From JACKHA01 sp041401985 (GTDB lineage: Bacteria > Planctomycetota > Phycisphaerae > Phycisphaerales > UBA1924), in assembly GCA_041401985.1 (NCBI GenBank), contig JAWKTE010000022.1, forward strand, positions 5,532 through 69,531: a stretch of 64,000 nt of DNA, in the 5' to 3' direction. Made by a program: the position numbers and the translations under genes. The notes under the pieces are model-generated. The model was not told where the DNA came from. It did no database searches and saw only the letters and a list, made by a program, of their open reading frames with translations. This document shows positions 7,620 to 17,439 of this stretch, piece after piece. Within the stretch, counting starts at the first letter, position 1; each line of letters opens with the position of its first letter.

Positions 7620-8507
7620 TCAGCAGCCGGCGGCGAAGATGGCCAGGTAGTAGAAGAAGTCGTCGTTGTTGAGAATGCCGTTCGGGACGCCGTAACCGGG
7701 CTGGCCGGAGATGGCGCCGGTGGTCAGGTCGGCGACGGCGAGGTTGCCGGCGGCGAACTGGGCGAGGTAGTAGAAGAAGTCGTCGTTGTTCAGCACGCCG
7801 TTCGGCACGCCGTAGCCGGGCGCGCCGGCGATGGCGCCGGTGGTCAGGTCGGGCTCGCAGCCGCCGCCGACCTGGACGAGGGAGAAGTCGTCGTAGTAGT
7901 GGATGGTGGAGGAGTTGCCCCAGAGGTCGATGGCGGCGAAGTTCAGGAGGCTGGTGGTGGCGACGCGGCGCCACGGGCCGCTGGTGACGAGGCTGTTGTT
8001 GTAGTAGACCTCGAGCAGGTCGTTGTCGAGATCGAACTCGGCGCGGATCTCGACCCACGCGTCGTAGACGATCGGGACGAGGAAGTTGTTGGGGCGGACC
8101 GAGACGTCGATCTCGCGGAAGAAGCCGGTGGCGGTGGCCCACTCGAGCTGGAGGGTCCAGTCGTACGGCCCGCCGTGGGTGTAGCTGTTCATCAGGATGA
8201 AGTAGCCGATGCCGGACCAGTCGGGCGGGAGGTAGAGGTGGGTGGTGAGGATCCACTGGCCGGAGTTCACGCCGGTGAACTGCTGGACGGCGTCCTGCGT
8301 GCCCTCGATCGAGATGGAGTTGGGCGCGCTGCGGGCCTGGGCGGTGCTGATGACGCCGCAGGCGGCGGCGACGTTGTCCCAGCCCTCCCAGCCGCCGGGT
8401 CCGTTGATCACGCCGACCGGGTATGAATCGAAGTTGTCCGACCACTGGGCGCAGGCGACCGCCGGCGTCATCGCGGCAAGCACGAGCGCGGAACGAAGAC
8501 CCTTCAT
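7620..8507 (-). CDS. Secreted lectin/laminin-G-like protein with Gly-Cys dockerin tail
   Basis: 295 residues. The signal peptide (MKGLRSALVLAAM, then VACAQ) precedes a jelly-roll-like domain that begins WSDNFDSYPVGVINGPGGWE and contains VEIRAEFDLDNDLLEVYYNN and IHYYDDFSLVQ. This is the layout of concanavalin/laminin-G-like carbohydrate-binding domains. Two dockerin-like units follow, ending LAIFAAGC. No catalytic residues are recognised, so it is probably a binding or structural surface protein. ATG 8507 is chosen because the signal peptide starts there. Confidence 0.75.
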   Translation of the reverse strand: MKGLRSALVLAAMTPAVACAQWSDNFDSYPVGVINGPGGWEGWDNVAAACGVISTAQARSAPNSISIEGTQDAVQQFTGVNSGQWILTTHLYLPPDWSGIGYFILMNSYTHGGPYDWTLQLEWATATGFFREIDVSVRPNNFLVPIVYDAWVEIRAEFDLDNDLLEVYYNNSLVTSGPWRRVATTSLLNFAAIDLWGNSSTIHYYDDFSLVQVGGGCEPDLTTGAIAGAPGYGVPNGVLNNDDFFYYLAQFAAGNLAVADLTTGAISGQPGYGVPNGILNNDDFFYYLAIFAAGC

Positions 8508-8705
8508 GTCGAATCCCCCATGGGCCGCGGGCGCACCGCCACCGAAGCGTGGTCTGCGGAGCGTGGCCCACAAGGCGACGGCTCCGCCGTGACCCGCGAC
8601 AACCCCGCGTCCATGCTACTGGAACGCAGGATTGTGTCAAGGGTGTTCTCGGAACTCGGAGGGCGGGGGCCCGAACGGGGGCGGGGCGGGCGGGGGTGCG
8701 CATGA

Positions 8706-8735
8706 ACAGGGCGGGCCGTGGTGGCCCGCCCCTGT
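8706..8735 (-). terminator. Hairpin after the broken subtilase gene
   Basis: Stem ACAGG-GCGGGCC with GGCCCGC-C-CCTGT, one bulged C, about 70 bp past the stop at 8806. There is no U-tract. Confidence 0.45.
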
Positions 8736-10394
8736 GCGCTGCGTGCTTCGGGCCGTGTGCTTTGGAGAGTTGCTCGTGACCCGACGCTCGCGCGTCGGGC
8801 TCTGCTCAGCAGCCTGCGGCGAAGATGGCCAGATAGTAGAAGAAGTCGTCGTTGTTGATCACGCCGTTCGGAACGCCATAGCCGGGCTGGCCGGGCACCG
8901 CGCCGGCGGTGAGGTCGGCCACGGCGACGTTGCCGGCGGCGAACTGGGCGATGTAGTAGAAGAAGTCGTCGTTGTTGATCACCCCGTTGGGCACGCCGTA
9001 GCCCGGCTGGCCGGCGATGGCGCCGGTGGTCAGGTCGGGGCGGCAGCCGGTGCCGACGGTGAGCGACTTGGAGGCGTTCGCGGCGAACGTCTCGCCGTAG
9101 GAGTTGCTCTCAACACTGACCGTGACCATGAACGGGCCGGTGCCCTGCGGAGCGACCAGGTCCCAGGACGCGACCACGCCGACGCCGTCGGGGATCAGGC
9201 CGGGGAGCATGGGGTTGGCGCCGGTGAGGACCGTTGCGCCGTTGACGGCGATGCTCACGGCGTGGGCGTTGAGGTCGCCCGCGTTGTTGACCGTGGCCTG
9301 GAGCGTGAAGGTCTGGCCGGGGGTGACGAGGTTCGGTGAGAACAGCGAGATGTCGAACGCCGGGCCGGTGGCGGCCACGAAGTTCTCCTGCGTGGCCAGC
9401 GCGAACTCCTCGGTCGGCACGTCGGGGTCGAACGCGCCGAAGGCCTCGACCTTCAGCACGACCATCGCGTCCTGGTCGACGTCGATCTGCTCGACGTTGT
9501 CGATCGGGCTGGCCGAGGAGGCCATCATCGCGTTGCTGGCCTCGTTCCAGGCGGTGAGGTCGAGGTCGGAGAGCGACTCGATCTGGGTGGGGAAGGTCGC
9601 GCCGTTGTACGCGACGTGGCGTCGCCAGACGAGCGTGGCCTTCTCATTGACAAACATCTGGCCGACGTAGAGGCGGTAGTCGGCGGTCTCGGGCGCGGGC
9701 GGGACCGAGTCGACGAAGTAATCGAGGCCGTGGGTGTAGGCGCGGCCCAGGTTCAGGTAGCCCCAGCCGTAGCGACGGCTCCAGAACGAGCCGTCGACCC
9801 AGGTGTCGTCGGTGGTGGTGGAGGTGTTGTTCTCGTTGATGGCATCGGCGGTGTTGATGAGGATGGCCTTGCCGGCGGTGACGTTGTTCACGCCCAGGTC
9901 GTAGAGCAGAACGATGCTGCCGCCGGTGTGGGGCGAGGCCGAGGACGTGCCCCCGATGTTGCTGAACCCGCCGGTAGGGTTGGTGGACATCGAGTTGTTG
10001 CCGGGCGCGGCGATGTCGGGCTTCTTGCGTCCGGCGACGGTGCCGCCGGTGGAGGACGACGAGGTGATGCGGTGTGTGGTGCGATTCTGGCTGTTGAAGT
10101 CGTCCATGTTGGCACTGGCCATGAGGTTGTAGGCCGGGGCGGGGTGGGTGATGGTGATGCCGGTCTGGGACCACCCGCCGTTGCCGGTGGACTTGGAGAC
10201 CATGCAGGCGAAGGTGTCGATGACGCCGTCGAAGAACTGGTCGGTGGTGGAGTAGTCGCTGGCGTTGGCGGTGCCGTTGCCGAAGGAGTAGTTGACGACC
10301 TCGGGCTCGCCGGTGGAGGCGATGTAGTCCATGCCGGGCATGGACGTGGTGATGGAGCCGGCGATGGCGGCGACGATGGTGTCGCAGCCGAAGG

Positions 10395-10428
10395 CCATGC
10401 CGGTGAAGGTGGTGTCGGTGGAGGCGAG
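10395..10428. repeat. Direct repeat copy at the 3' side of the insertion
   Basis: Shares CCATGCCGGTGAAGGTGGTG and then GGAGGCGAG with 11271-11301, differing by a 3-base indel. In protein terms both copies read the same peptidase segment (LAS-TTFTGM). The pair brackets the transposase remnant. Confidence 0.75.
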
Positions 10429-11270
10429 GATCACCCGCATGGCGGCCTCGGACAGCGACGGGGTCGCAGTTCGGCCGCGGTGGTCGCTTGAGCGCTGAAG
10501 AACGACTCGACGCAGCGCCCAGCGCCGGAAGATCGAGCATCCTGGCCCGGTGCGGTCTGACCGTGCCGTCCTTCGACTTGATCCCGGCGCACCAGCTCGG
10601 TCCCGTGTTCGTCGCGGCAGATCGTGCAGCGATTCGGCGTCAACCCCGCGTCGGCGTACAGCCGCGGACCAGCACCCGGAACGTCTGCCCAGCAGGACGG
10701 GGTCTCGGTGGTGTCGGCCCGAGGGCCGAAGGCGCAGGCCACGGCATGCGCGGCCACCGCCACCGAGACCTGACGTAGCGGCCGGTGCCTCGTCGAGCCG
10801 GTGGTCCGGCCGCGGCCGGCCGGCGTTCGACCCCTCCGGCCCTGTCCTTCCTGACCATCGAAGTAGACGCTGGCGTTGGTCACCAGGCCGGTGGAGTCCA
10901 TCGCGACCCGACCGCGGCCCGGTCTGCCCGGTCACGCCGCGGAGCAGGTCGGTGGCCTCGATCACGCCGACCACGTGCGGCTTGGCGTGCAGCTTCTGCA
11001 GCGTCGTGTAGTGGGCCACGCTCGAGACCCGCGCGGCGGACGTCGGGCATCTCGGCCAGCAGCTGGGTGATGCCCGGAAGGTCTGCGGTGCCCAGAACAG
11101 GCGAGGCTGCGGCTGCGTGAAGTCGTGGCGGCGATCGACCCGGGTGCTCACGCACCGCCGAGCGCGGCCAGCGACAGCCGCGACTCCAGAACGATCCATC
11201 GGGTCGGGCGTCCTTATATGGCCGGCATTGGACGGCTCAATGAACATCTGTCAAATCGTTTGAGAGCCGA
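10429..11270 (-). mobile_element. Decayed DDE transposase (IS4/IS5-type) remnant
   Basis: Pieces of one transposase appear in order on the minus strand but in different frames: VAHYTTLQKLHAKPHVVGV (near 11030-10965), MDSTGLVTNASVYF (10901), GPRLYADAG then CTICRDEHGTEL (about 10660-10600), CVESFFSA (about 10510), and PSLSEAAMRV at the end. These resemble the DSTGL, YADAGY and WAVESFFS-alkR blocks around the D, D and E residues of DDE transposases. At least three frameshifts make it non-functional. At its left edge (11221-11276) an imperfect inverted repeat (GGCATTGGACGGCTC against GGCATGGTCGGCTCTC) may mark the element's end. Confidence 0.65.
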
Positions 11271-11301
11271 CCATGCCGGTGAAGGTGGTGCTGGAGGCGA
11301 G
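11271..11301. repeat. Direct repeat copy at the 5' side of the insertion
   Basis: Matches 10395-10428 (20 identical bases, then a 3-base indel, then 9 or more identical bases). About 31 bp is long for a normal IS target duplication. See the finding on the split peptidase. Confidence 0.7.
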
Positions 11302-12379
11302 ATGCCGGCCATGCCCGTGCCGTGCCCGTTGGTGTCGCCCCCGCCGAAGTTGGAGAGGAACGGGTGGGACACGAGGGCCGGGTGTGTGTTGAACACGCCG
11401 GTGTCGAGCACGCCGACATCGAACACGCCGCCGGTGATGTTGTTGGCCCAGAACCCGGTGACCAGGCCGAGCGAGTGCTTGTGGTTGTCGAGTTCGGGTG
11501 CGCCGGGGTGGTCGATGTCGATGGTGGCCACCAGCGGGTGCTGCGCGATGGCCGCGACCTGCGCCGCCGGGAGCCTGGCCCCCACGACGCTGACGGCGGC
11601 GGCGCGGCTGGTGACCTGCCCGCCCATCATCGTGATGAACGCCGCGAGCGCGTCCTGATCGGGCCGGACGGTGGCGGCGATGCGACGGTGGATCTCCTGG
11701 CGGAGCGAACGCTCGAGGTCGTCGAGTTCGGCGGCCAGCGCGCGGCGCTGGGCGATGCCGCCCTCGTCGAGCACGCCGGGGACCATTGGGGCGTCGGCGT
11801 TGGTGGGCATCGAGGGGCGTCCCATGACGCTGCCCGAGATCGCGCGCATCTGCTGGCCCAGTTCGTCGATGCGGGCCACGACCGGGGCGAGGTCCTGGCG
11901 CACCTGTCGGGCGATGACGCTCGCCGGCTGCGGGCGGAGCAGGATGGCCACGTTGATCGTGTCGGTGGGCTGGGCCTGGGCCAGCGCGCCGGCGAGGGCA
12001 GGCTGGATGACCTGCGGCGGCTGGGCGGCGATGAAGGCCCGGAACTGGGCCGCGGTCAGCCACTGCTGGCCCACCCCGAACCGGGTGACCTCCTGCCCGT
12101 TCTCGTAGGACTTCTGCACGGCGTACAGCCCGCCGTTGTGCTCGACGTACTGGCCCCAGCCCGGCGCGGCCGGGGACAGGTCCAGCATCTGGGCGGCCGC
12201 GACGCCAGGCAGGGCCAGCAGCCCGGCGGCGGCGTGGAGCAGAACGGTGCGGGTTGGTCGGCGGGCCTCGGATCGGGCTGGGCGATGGCTCTGGCGCATG
12301 CGGACCTCCGTGGGGACGTGATCGGTGCGGGGGCTGGGTTGGGACGGACTCGGGGCCGAGCGCCCCGGCGTGCGGATGC

Positions 12380-12409
12380 AAAAAAGACCGGGGGCGCGGC
12401 CCCCGGTCT
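12380..12409 (-). terminator. Intrinsic terminator
   Basis: Perfect stem AGACCGGGGGC/GCCCCCGGTCT (12385-12409) with a CGC-type loop and six plus-strand A residues that give a minus-strand U-tract. It follows the HAF-repeat gene that ends at 12490. Confidence 0.85.
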
Positions 12410-12489
12410 GGGATCAGTCTACCAGATGTCCCCACCGCGATGGAAGCGGAATCCGGGGTGGACCACGACGCTTGCGCGTCGGGCTCTGC

Positions 12490-13788
12490 TCAGCAGCCGG
12501 CGGCGAAGATGGCCAGGTAGTAGAAGAAGTCTTCGTTCGAGAGCACCCCGTCCGGGACGCCGTAGCCCGGCCCGCCTGGGATCGCGGTGGTGGTCAGGTC
12601 GGCGGCGGCGAGGTTCTGCTCGTTGAACTGGAGCAGGTAGTAGAAGAAGTCCTCGTTGGTCAGCGTGCCGTCGGGCACGGCGAAGCCCGGGGCCATCGGG
12701 GATGCGGCGGTCGTGAGGTCGGCGGGGCAGTCGAACACCGGGACGAGCGGGCGGAGCAGGAACGTCCGGCGGGACGGGTCGAGTCCGGAGGCCTTGCTGC
12801 CGCGGGCCACGATCATGCCGTGGTCGTTGATGGCGTTGGCTTGCCCGAAGTAGATGTAGTTCTCGGGGTTCTCGACCATGTCGATGATGGGCGTGAGGCC
12901 GACGCCGGGCGTCCAGACCCAGGCGATGCCCGCGGAGGAACTGGAGAAGAGCGACTCGCCGCAGACCTGGCCGAACTCGTTGATGGCCCAGGCCTCGTCG
13001 CGCGAGCCATTGGCGGTCGTACCGAGGGCGAAGATGGGCATCTCGGGCCCCGCGACGAACCCGGTGTAGAGCGTGGTCGAGGAGGTGCGGTTGAGCGAGT
13101 CGCCGCACACGTCGCCCGACTCGTTGATCGACTGGGCGAACGAGCCGTCGCTGAACGAGCCGGGCAGCGTGCCGAAGGTGCGGACCTCGTTCGTGCGGAG
13201 GTTGAGCGTGGCGGCGATGCCGTTGAACGAGCCGGCGACCACGCCCTGATTCGAGATATCGCGGAACTCCCAGCCGGGCGGGGACTCGACCATGCCGGTG
13301 GCCTCCGAGTAGTAGAACCACTTCCGCTGGCCCAGCCCCGAGGCGGCGGTGGCGATGCCCACGATCTCGCCCAGATCGTTGATCGCCAGCGGGCGGCTGC
13401 CGTTCTGCCCGGGCAGCGTGCCGAGCATGGTGTGCTGCCCGCGCCGGTAGACCCAACCAAAGACGTTGTAGCCGTCGTCGAAGCCCGCGGTGCCGACGAT
13501 GTGCCCGAGGTTGTTCACGTCGAGGGCCGACGAGTACTGGCCCGAAGGATGCGGCGGGGCGGGCAGGGCGACGATGCCCGTCGCCTCGGTCCACGAGAAC
13601 GCCAGCGTGCCGGCGTTCTGCACCGAGCCGACGACCTGCCCGTGGTTGTTGATCGCCCGCCCGACCGTGCTGAACCCGAATCCGGGGATGCGCCCCAGGT
13701 CGGTCACGCTGTAGGTCTGGGCGAGGGCGTGCGGTGCCGCGAGCGCGCAGGCGAGCACGGCGGTGGTCGTGGATGCGCTTCGTGTCAC
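12490..13788 (-). CDS. Secreted HAF-repeat propeller protein with Gly-Cys dockerin tail
   Basis: 432 residues. GTG start at 13788, with AGGAG seven bases upstream. Signal peptide TTTAVLACALAAPHALAQ. The body is a series of roughly 50-residue repeats with the pattern (A)IN..G.VVG....(G) then FxW (RAINNHGQVVGS, DVNNLGHIVGTAGF, AINDLGEIVGIA, AINEFGQVCGES, AINDHGMIVARG), typical of extracellular HAF-repeat proteins expected to form a beta-propeller. Two dockerin-like units follow and end FAAGC. No enzyme signature is seen. Confidence 0.8.
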   Translation of the reverse strand: MTRSASTTTAVLACALAAPHALAQTYSVTDLGRIPGFGFSTVGRAINNHGQVVGSVQNAGTLAFSWTEATGIVALPAPPHPSGQYSSALDVNNLGHIVGTAGFDDGYNVFGWVYRRGQHTMLGTLPGQNGSRPLAINDLGEIVGIATAASGLGQRKWFYYSEATGMVESPPGWEFRDISNQGVVAGSFNGIAATLNLRTNEVRTFGTLPGSFSDGSFAQSINESGDVCGDSLNRTSSTTLYTGFVAGPEMPIFALGTTANGSRDEAWAINEFGQVCGESLFSSSSAGIAWVWTPGVGLTPIIDMVENPENYIYFGQANAINDHGMIVARGSKASGLDPSRRTFLLRPLVPVFDCPADLTTAASPMAPGFAVPDGTLTNEDFFYYLLQFNEQNLAAADLTTTAIPGGPGYGVPDGVLSNEDFFYYLAIFAAGC

Positions 13789-13863
13789 GATTCGGCTCCT
13801 CCGATCTGGCTCCAACCCATCCAAGGTGCCGCGACCCGGGCGGACCGGACACCGAATCGGGAG

Positions 13864-13900
13864 AAAAACGGCCCGCGAACGCCTGGACGCTCGCGGGCCG
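13864..13900 (-). terminator. Intrinsic terminator
   Basis: Stem CGGCCCGCGA/TCGCGGGCCG (13869-13900) with a 12-nt loop and five plus-strand A residues (13864-13868) giving minus-strand U residues. It follows the 1110-residue gene ending at 13926. Confidence 0.8.
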
Positions 13901-13925
13901 GGAGATCATCGCAAGCGATCGCGGC

Positions 13926-16900
13926 TCAGCACCCGCCCGCGAACAGGCTGAGATAGAAGAAGAAGTCGTCGTTGGTGATCTGCCCGTTGGGCACGCCGAA
14001 GCCCGGCTGGCCGGGGATGGCGCCGGTGGTCAGATCGGCGTCGGGGTCGCCGGCGGCGAAGATGGCGAGGTAGAAGAAGAAATCGTCGTTGTTGAGCACG
14101 CCGTTCGGGACGCCGAAGCCCGCCTGGCCCGCGATGGCGCCGGTGGTCAGGTCGGGCGGGCAGTGGAACCAGATGTCGACGGCGGTGGGGAGGTAGACGA
14201 CGCGCATGGCCACGCCCGCGGGCAGGGGCGGGCGGACGACGGTGTCGAAGCGCCCGGTGATGGTCGTGCCGGTCATGATCCGCATGGTGTCCTGGCGGGC
14301 CGGGACATAAGGGGCCAGCAGCGAGACGTCGAGGGTGCCGTCGAGGCTGATGGTGGTGGTGCCGGCGTTGGTGAACCGGTCGAAGTCGGCGGTCCCGGTG
14401 CCGCCGATCTGGATGAAGATGTCGCCGTCGGCGTGGTTGGTGAAGTTGCCGGAGAGTTGCATGGACCCGGGGCCGTTGGTGCCGGGGGCGATGTCGGAGC
14501 GGTTGATGAACGAGCCCGTGCCGACGATCTGGCCCTGGCCCGTGATGGCGTGCGGGGCGACGTGTGTGACGGTGACGCCGGTCTCGGCGACGATTCGTGA
14601 GAAGACCGTGGTGGTGGTGAGTTCGACGCTGCCCGTCCCGCCGAGGGTGCCCGACTGGTTGAAGCGAAGGTCCGCCTGCGAACCGACCTGCAGCGGGTTC
14701 ACACGGAGGAGCCCGTTGTTGACCAAGCCTGCGCCCTCGATGTTCACGTCGTGCCCGGCGTTCACGTCCGTGTCGGTGTTGAGCGTGACGTTTCGGAGCG
14801 TGGACACACCCGCGCTGGTCCGGAGCAGGCCGCCGCCGGACGCGTTGATCGAGCCGCCGTCGATGGTGGCGCTGGCCAGCGAGACGAACGCGTCCGCGCC
14901 CGTCGCGTTGATGACCCCGCCGCCGGTCTGATCGATCTCGATGCCCGAGATCAGCAGTTCCGAACTCGCGGCGGCCGTCATCGTCGCGTTGTTGGCCTTG
15001 TCGGAGGTCTGCAGCACGAGCGGGAAGTTGTTCTGCCCGACCGAGTCGTCGGCGACGATCGCGCCGTTGTTGACCAGGCTTGCGTTGACCTGGCCCGTGC
15101 CGCGGATCGTGTGCCCGGCGGCGTGGGTGATCGTGGCGCCCGCACCGGTGCTGACGACCGCGAACGGCCCGTTGGTGACCAGGCGGACCTCGCCGGTCCC
15201 GCCGAGCGTGCCCGACTCGTCGAACCGGAACGTGGCGGCGGAGCCGAGTTGGGCGGGGTTGATGCGGAGCAGGCCGTTGTTGGCCAGCCCGGAGCCGCGC
15301 ACCACCAGGACCCGCCCGGCGAGCAGGTCGGTGTCCGTGTTGAGCGTCACCGATTCGAAGACCGACGTGCCGTTGGCCATCGAGCACATGCCGCCGCCGG
15401 TTCCGATGACGGACCCGCCGAGGATCGTGGCGCTGGAGAACGTCACGATCGCGCCGGTCCCGGTGGCGCGGAGGTTCCCGCCACCGGTCTGGTCGATGGT
15501 GATGCCGGAGATCGCCAGTTCGGAGCCGGCCGCGGCCTCCATGTTCGCGTTGTTGACCTTGTTGCCGGTCTGGAGAGTCAGCGGGAAGCCGTCCTGGGCG
15601 ACGGAGTCGTCCGCGACGATGTCGCCGTCGTTGACCAGCAGCGCGTTGACCTGGCCCACGCCCCGGATCAGGTGCCCGGCGTCGTGGGTGATGGTCACGC
15701 CGGCGGCCGAGTTGAGCACGGAGAACGGCCCGTTGGCCATCAGGCGGACCTCGCCCGAGCCGGTGAGCACGCCGTCCTGATCGAACCGCAGCGTGGCGGC
15801 GGACCCGAGGATGCTCGGGTTCACGCGCAGCAGCCCGTTGTTCATCAGGCCCGTGCCAGCGACGGAGATGGTTCGCCCGGCGTCCAGGTCGGTGGGCGTG
15901 TTGAGGATCACGCTGTTGAGCACGTTCGTGCCCGCGGCGACGTTCAGCAGGCCGCCGCCAGTGGCGTTGACGGCCCCGCCCAGGATCGTCGCGCTCGACA
16001 GCCCGATCGTGCCCCCGTCGGCCAGCAGCACGCCGCCGCCGGTCTGGTCCACGGTGATGCTGCTGATCGTCAGCGTGGAGCCGGTGGCGGCCTCCATCGA
16101 CGCGTTGTTGGTCTTGGTCGATGTCTGCAGAAGCAGTTCGGTCCCGACCACGGCGACCGACGCATCGGCCCGGACCGTGCCCTGGTTGACCAGACGGGCG
16201 TTGACGTTGCCGACGCCCCGGATCGTGTGGGCGGCGCCGTTGGTCATGGTGATGTTGGTGCCGGTGTTCATCTGCGTGAACGCACCACCCGTCTGCATGC
16301 GCACCTCGCCGGTCCCACCCAGCGTGCCATCGGCGTCGAAGCGGAGCGTCGCGGCCGCGCCGGCCCCGGTGTCGTTCATCGCGATCACGTTGTTGTTCGA
16401 GATGCCCGACCCGGCAGCGGACACGGTCGTTCCGCCGGCGATTCGGACGGGGGCGTTCACCGCCACCCCGCTGAACGAGGTCGTGCCCGCGATAGTCTGG
16501 AACGTGCCCGAGCCGGTTGTGTTGATCTGGCCGCCCACGATGCTGGAGCCGGAGGTCTGGATGATGCCGCCGTCGAGCAGGAGTTGTCCGCCGCCGGTCT
16601 GGTCGACCTGCATCCCCAGCAGATCGAGCGTGCTGGCCGAGCGGCTGGCCAGCGTGCCCATGTTGGCGCAGTTGGCCGCGTTCGTGAACTGCAGCGAGTT
16701 GGTGCCGGCCACGAAGAGCGAGGAGTCCGCGGCGATCAGGCCCAGGTTCATCGAGGGCAGGGTGAACTGCCCGACACCCCGGATCGTGTGGCTCGCGCCG
16801 TTGGCGAGCGAACCCAAACCGGAAAGCCGCGAGAACCCGCCGCCGGTCCGAAGTTGCACCTCGCCGGTCCCGCCCAGCGTCACCGGGCCCGCCAGGGCGA

Positions 16901-17258
16901 TCACCCCCGCCGCGCCGCTCCCCGCGGGATTGACCGAGACGATCCCGTTGTTGGTCGACGCCGCCGAGTTCAGCGTGATCGTCCGCCCGCCCTCGACGAG
17001 CAGTTCGGCCATCGGGTTCGTGATCGACAGCGAGCCGATGTTCGGGTTGATCGCGGGCGGCCCGCTCAGGCTCACGGTGTACGCCGAGCCGCCCCCGAGG
17101 ATCGCGTCCTCGCCGGCGTTGTCCGGCACGTTCATCGGGCTCCAGTTGGCGGCCGACCCCCAGGCCCCGGAACCGGACGCCCACATGATCGGCTGGGCGG
17201 ACGCAACGGTGGCGGTGCCGCAGCACGCCGCCAGAACAAGCGCGGAACGGGTCCTCAT
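13926..17258 (-). CDS. Large secreted repeat protein (beta-helix-like) with Gly-Cys dockerin tail
   Basis: 1110 residues. Signal peptide ALVLAACCGTATVASAQ, then an N-terminal autotransporter-passenger-like WxxGxGxWxxxxNWSP motif (WASGSGAWGSAANWSPMNVP). At least four long repeats of about 150 residues follow, with recurring blocks LNTDTDLLAGR, NNGLLRINP, FDxxGTLGGTGEVRL, AGHTIRGxGQVNASLVN and SGIxIDQTGGG. Such G/N/T-rich strands suggest a right-handed beta-helix surface protein. Two dockerin-like units end LFAGGC. It is probably structural or adhesive; no catalytic motif is seen. Confidence 0.8.
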   Translation of the reverse strand: MRTRSALVLAACCGTATVASAQPIMWASGSGAWGSAANWSPMNVPDNAGEDAILGGGSAYTVSLSGPPAINPNIGSLSITNPMAELLVEGGRTITLNSAASTNNGIVSVNPAGSGAAGVIALAGPVTLGGTGEVQLRTGGGFSRLSGLGSLANGASHTIRGVGQFTLPSMNLGLIAADSSLFVAGTNSLQFTNAANCANMGTLASRSASTLDLLGMQVDQTGGGQLLLDGGIIQTSGSSIVGGQINTTGSGTFQTIAGTTSFSGVAVNAPVRIAGGTTVSAAGSGISNNNVIAMNDTGAGAAATLRFDADGTLGGTGEVRMQTGGAFTQMNTGTNITMTNGAAHTIRGVGNVNARLVNQGTVRADASVAVVGTELLLQTSTKTNNASMEAATGSTLTISSITVDQTGGGVLLADGGTIGLSSATILGGAVNATGGGLLNVAAGTNVLNSVILNTPTDLDAGRTISVAGTGLMNNGLLRVNPSILGSAATLRFDQDGVLTGSGEVRLMANGPFSVLNSAAGVTITHDAGHLIRGVGQVNALLVNDGDIVADDSVAQDGFPLTLQTGNKVNNANMEAAAGSELAISGITIDQTGGGNLRATGTGAIVTFSSATILGGSVIGTGGGMCSMANGTSVFESVTLNTDTDLLAGRVLVVRGSGLANNGLLRINPAQLGSAATFRFDESGTLGGTGEVRLVTNGPFAVVSTGAGATITHAAGHTIRGTGQVNASLVNNGAIVADDSVGQNNFPLVLQTSDKANNATMTAAASSELLISGIEIDQTGGGVINATGADAFVSLASATIDGGSINASGGGLLRTSAGVSTLRNVTLNTDTDVNAGHDVNIEGAGLVNNGLLRVNPLQVGSQADLRFNQSGTLGGTGSVELTTTTVFSRIVAETGVTVTHVAPHAITGQGQIVGTGSFINRSDIAPGTNGPGSMQLSGNFTNHADGDIFIQIGGTGTADFDRFTNAGTTTISLDGTLDVSLLAPYVPARQDTMRIMTGTTITGRFDTVVRPPLPAGVAMRVVYLPTAVDIWFHCPPDLTTGAIAGQAGFGVPNGVLNNDDFFFYLAIFAAGDPDADLTTGAIPGQPGFGVPNGQITNDDFFFYLSLFAGGC

Positions 17259-17372
17259 CTCTCACACCTCCTGGGCAGCGACAACGAACCGAAGCCAGCG
17301 GGCGACCGAGCCGCGGCGGGTCCATCATCTTGCCGAGCCTTAGGTTAGCGGAGGAGGGCGAACGATCAACGA

Positions 17373-17396
17373 AAAAGCCCCCGGACTCGGGGGCTC
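17373..17396 (-). terminator. Intrinsic terminator
   Basis: Stem AGCCCCC/GGGGGCT (17377-17396) with plus-strand A residues at 17373-17377, giving a minus-strand U-tract. It follows the gene that ends at 17440. Confidence 0.85.
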
Positions 17397-17439
17397 TGGG
17401 GAAACACCTTGGTTGGCAATCTGGGCAACTTCGGGCAGA

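Larger units (their letters stand above)
8806..12299 (-). pseudogene. S8 (subtilisin-like) peptidase with Gly-Cys dockerin tail, split by a transposase remnant
   Basis: Two parts of one gene. The N-part (12299-11301) has a signal peptide (LLALPGVAAA), a prodomain, the catalytic Asp in VGVLDTGVFNTHP and the catalytic His in NGHGTGMAGI. The C-part (about 10434-8806) resumes at STDTTFTGMAFGCDTIVAAI, carries the Ser in GGTSSASPHTGG, then a CARDB-like domain and two dockerin-like units ending LAIFAAGC. About 840 bp of foreign sequence lies between them, and a one-base shift breaks the frame right after the His block. No full-length product is possible without recoding, so I call it a pseudogene; a rearranged assembly is the alternative. 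Confidence 0.75.

Noticed and set aside
8806..12299. Two separate neighbouring subtilases
   Set aside because: Each half lacks part of the catalytic triad, and the halves join as one protein in order; one interrupted gene fits better.
14751..17348. Long plus-strand reading frames opposite the 1110-residue repeat gene
   Set aside because: They are shadows of high-GC coding on the minus strand; the Gly/Arg/Val-rich translations have no domain, and the minus frame has signal peptide, repeats and dockerin tail.
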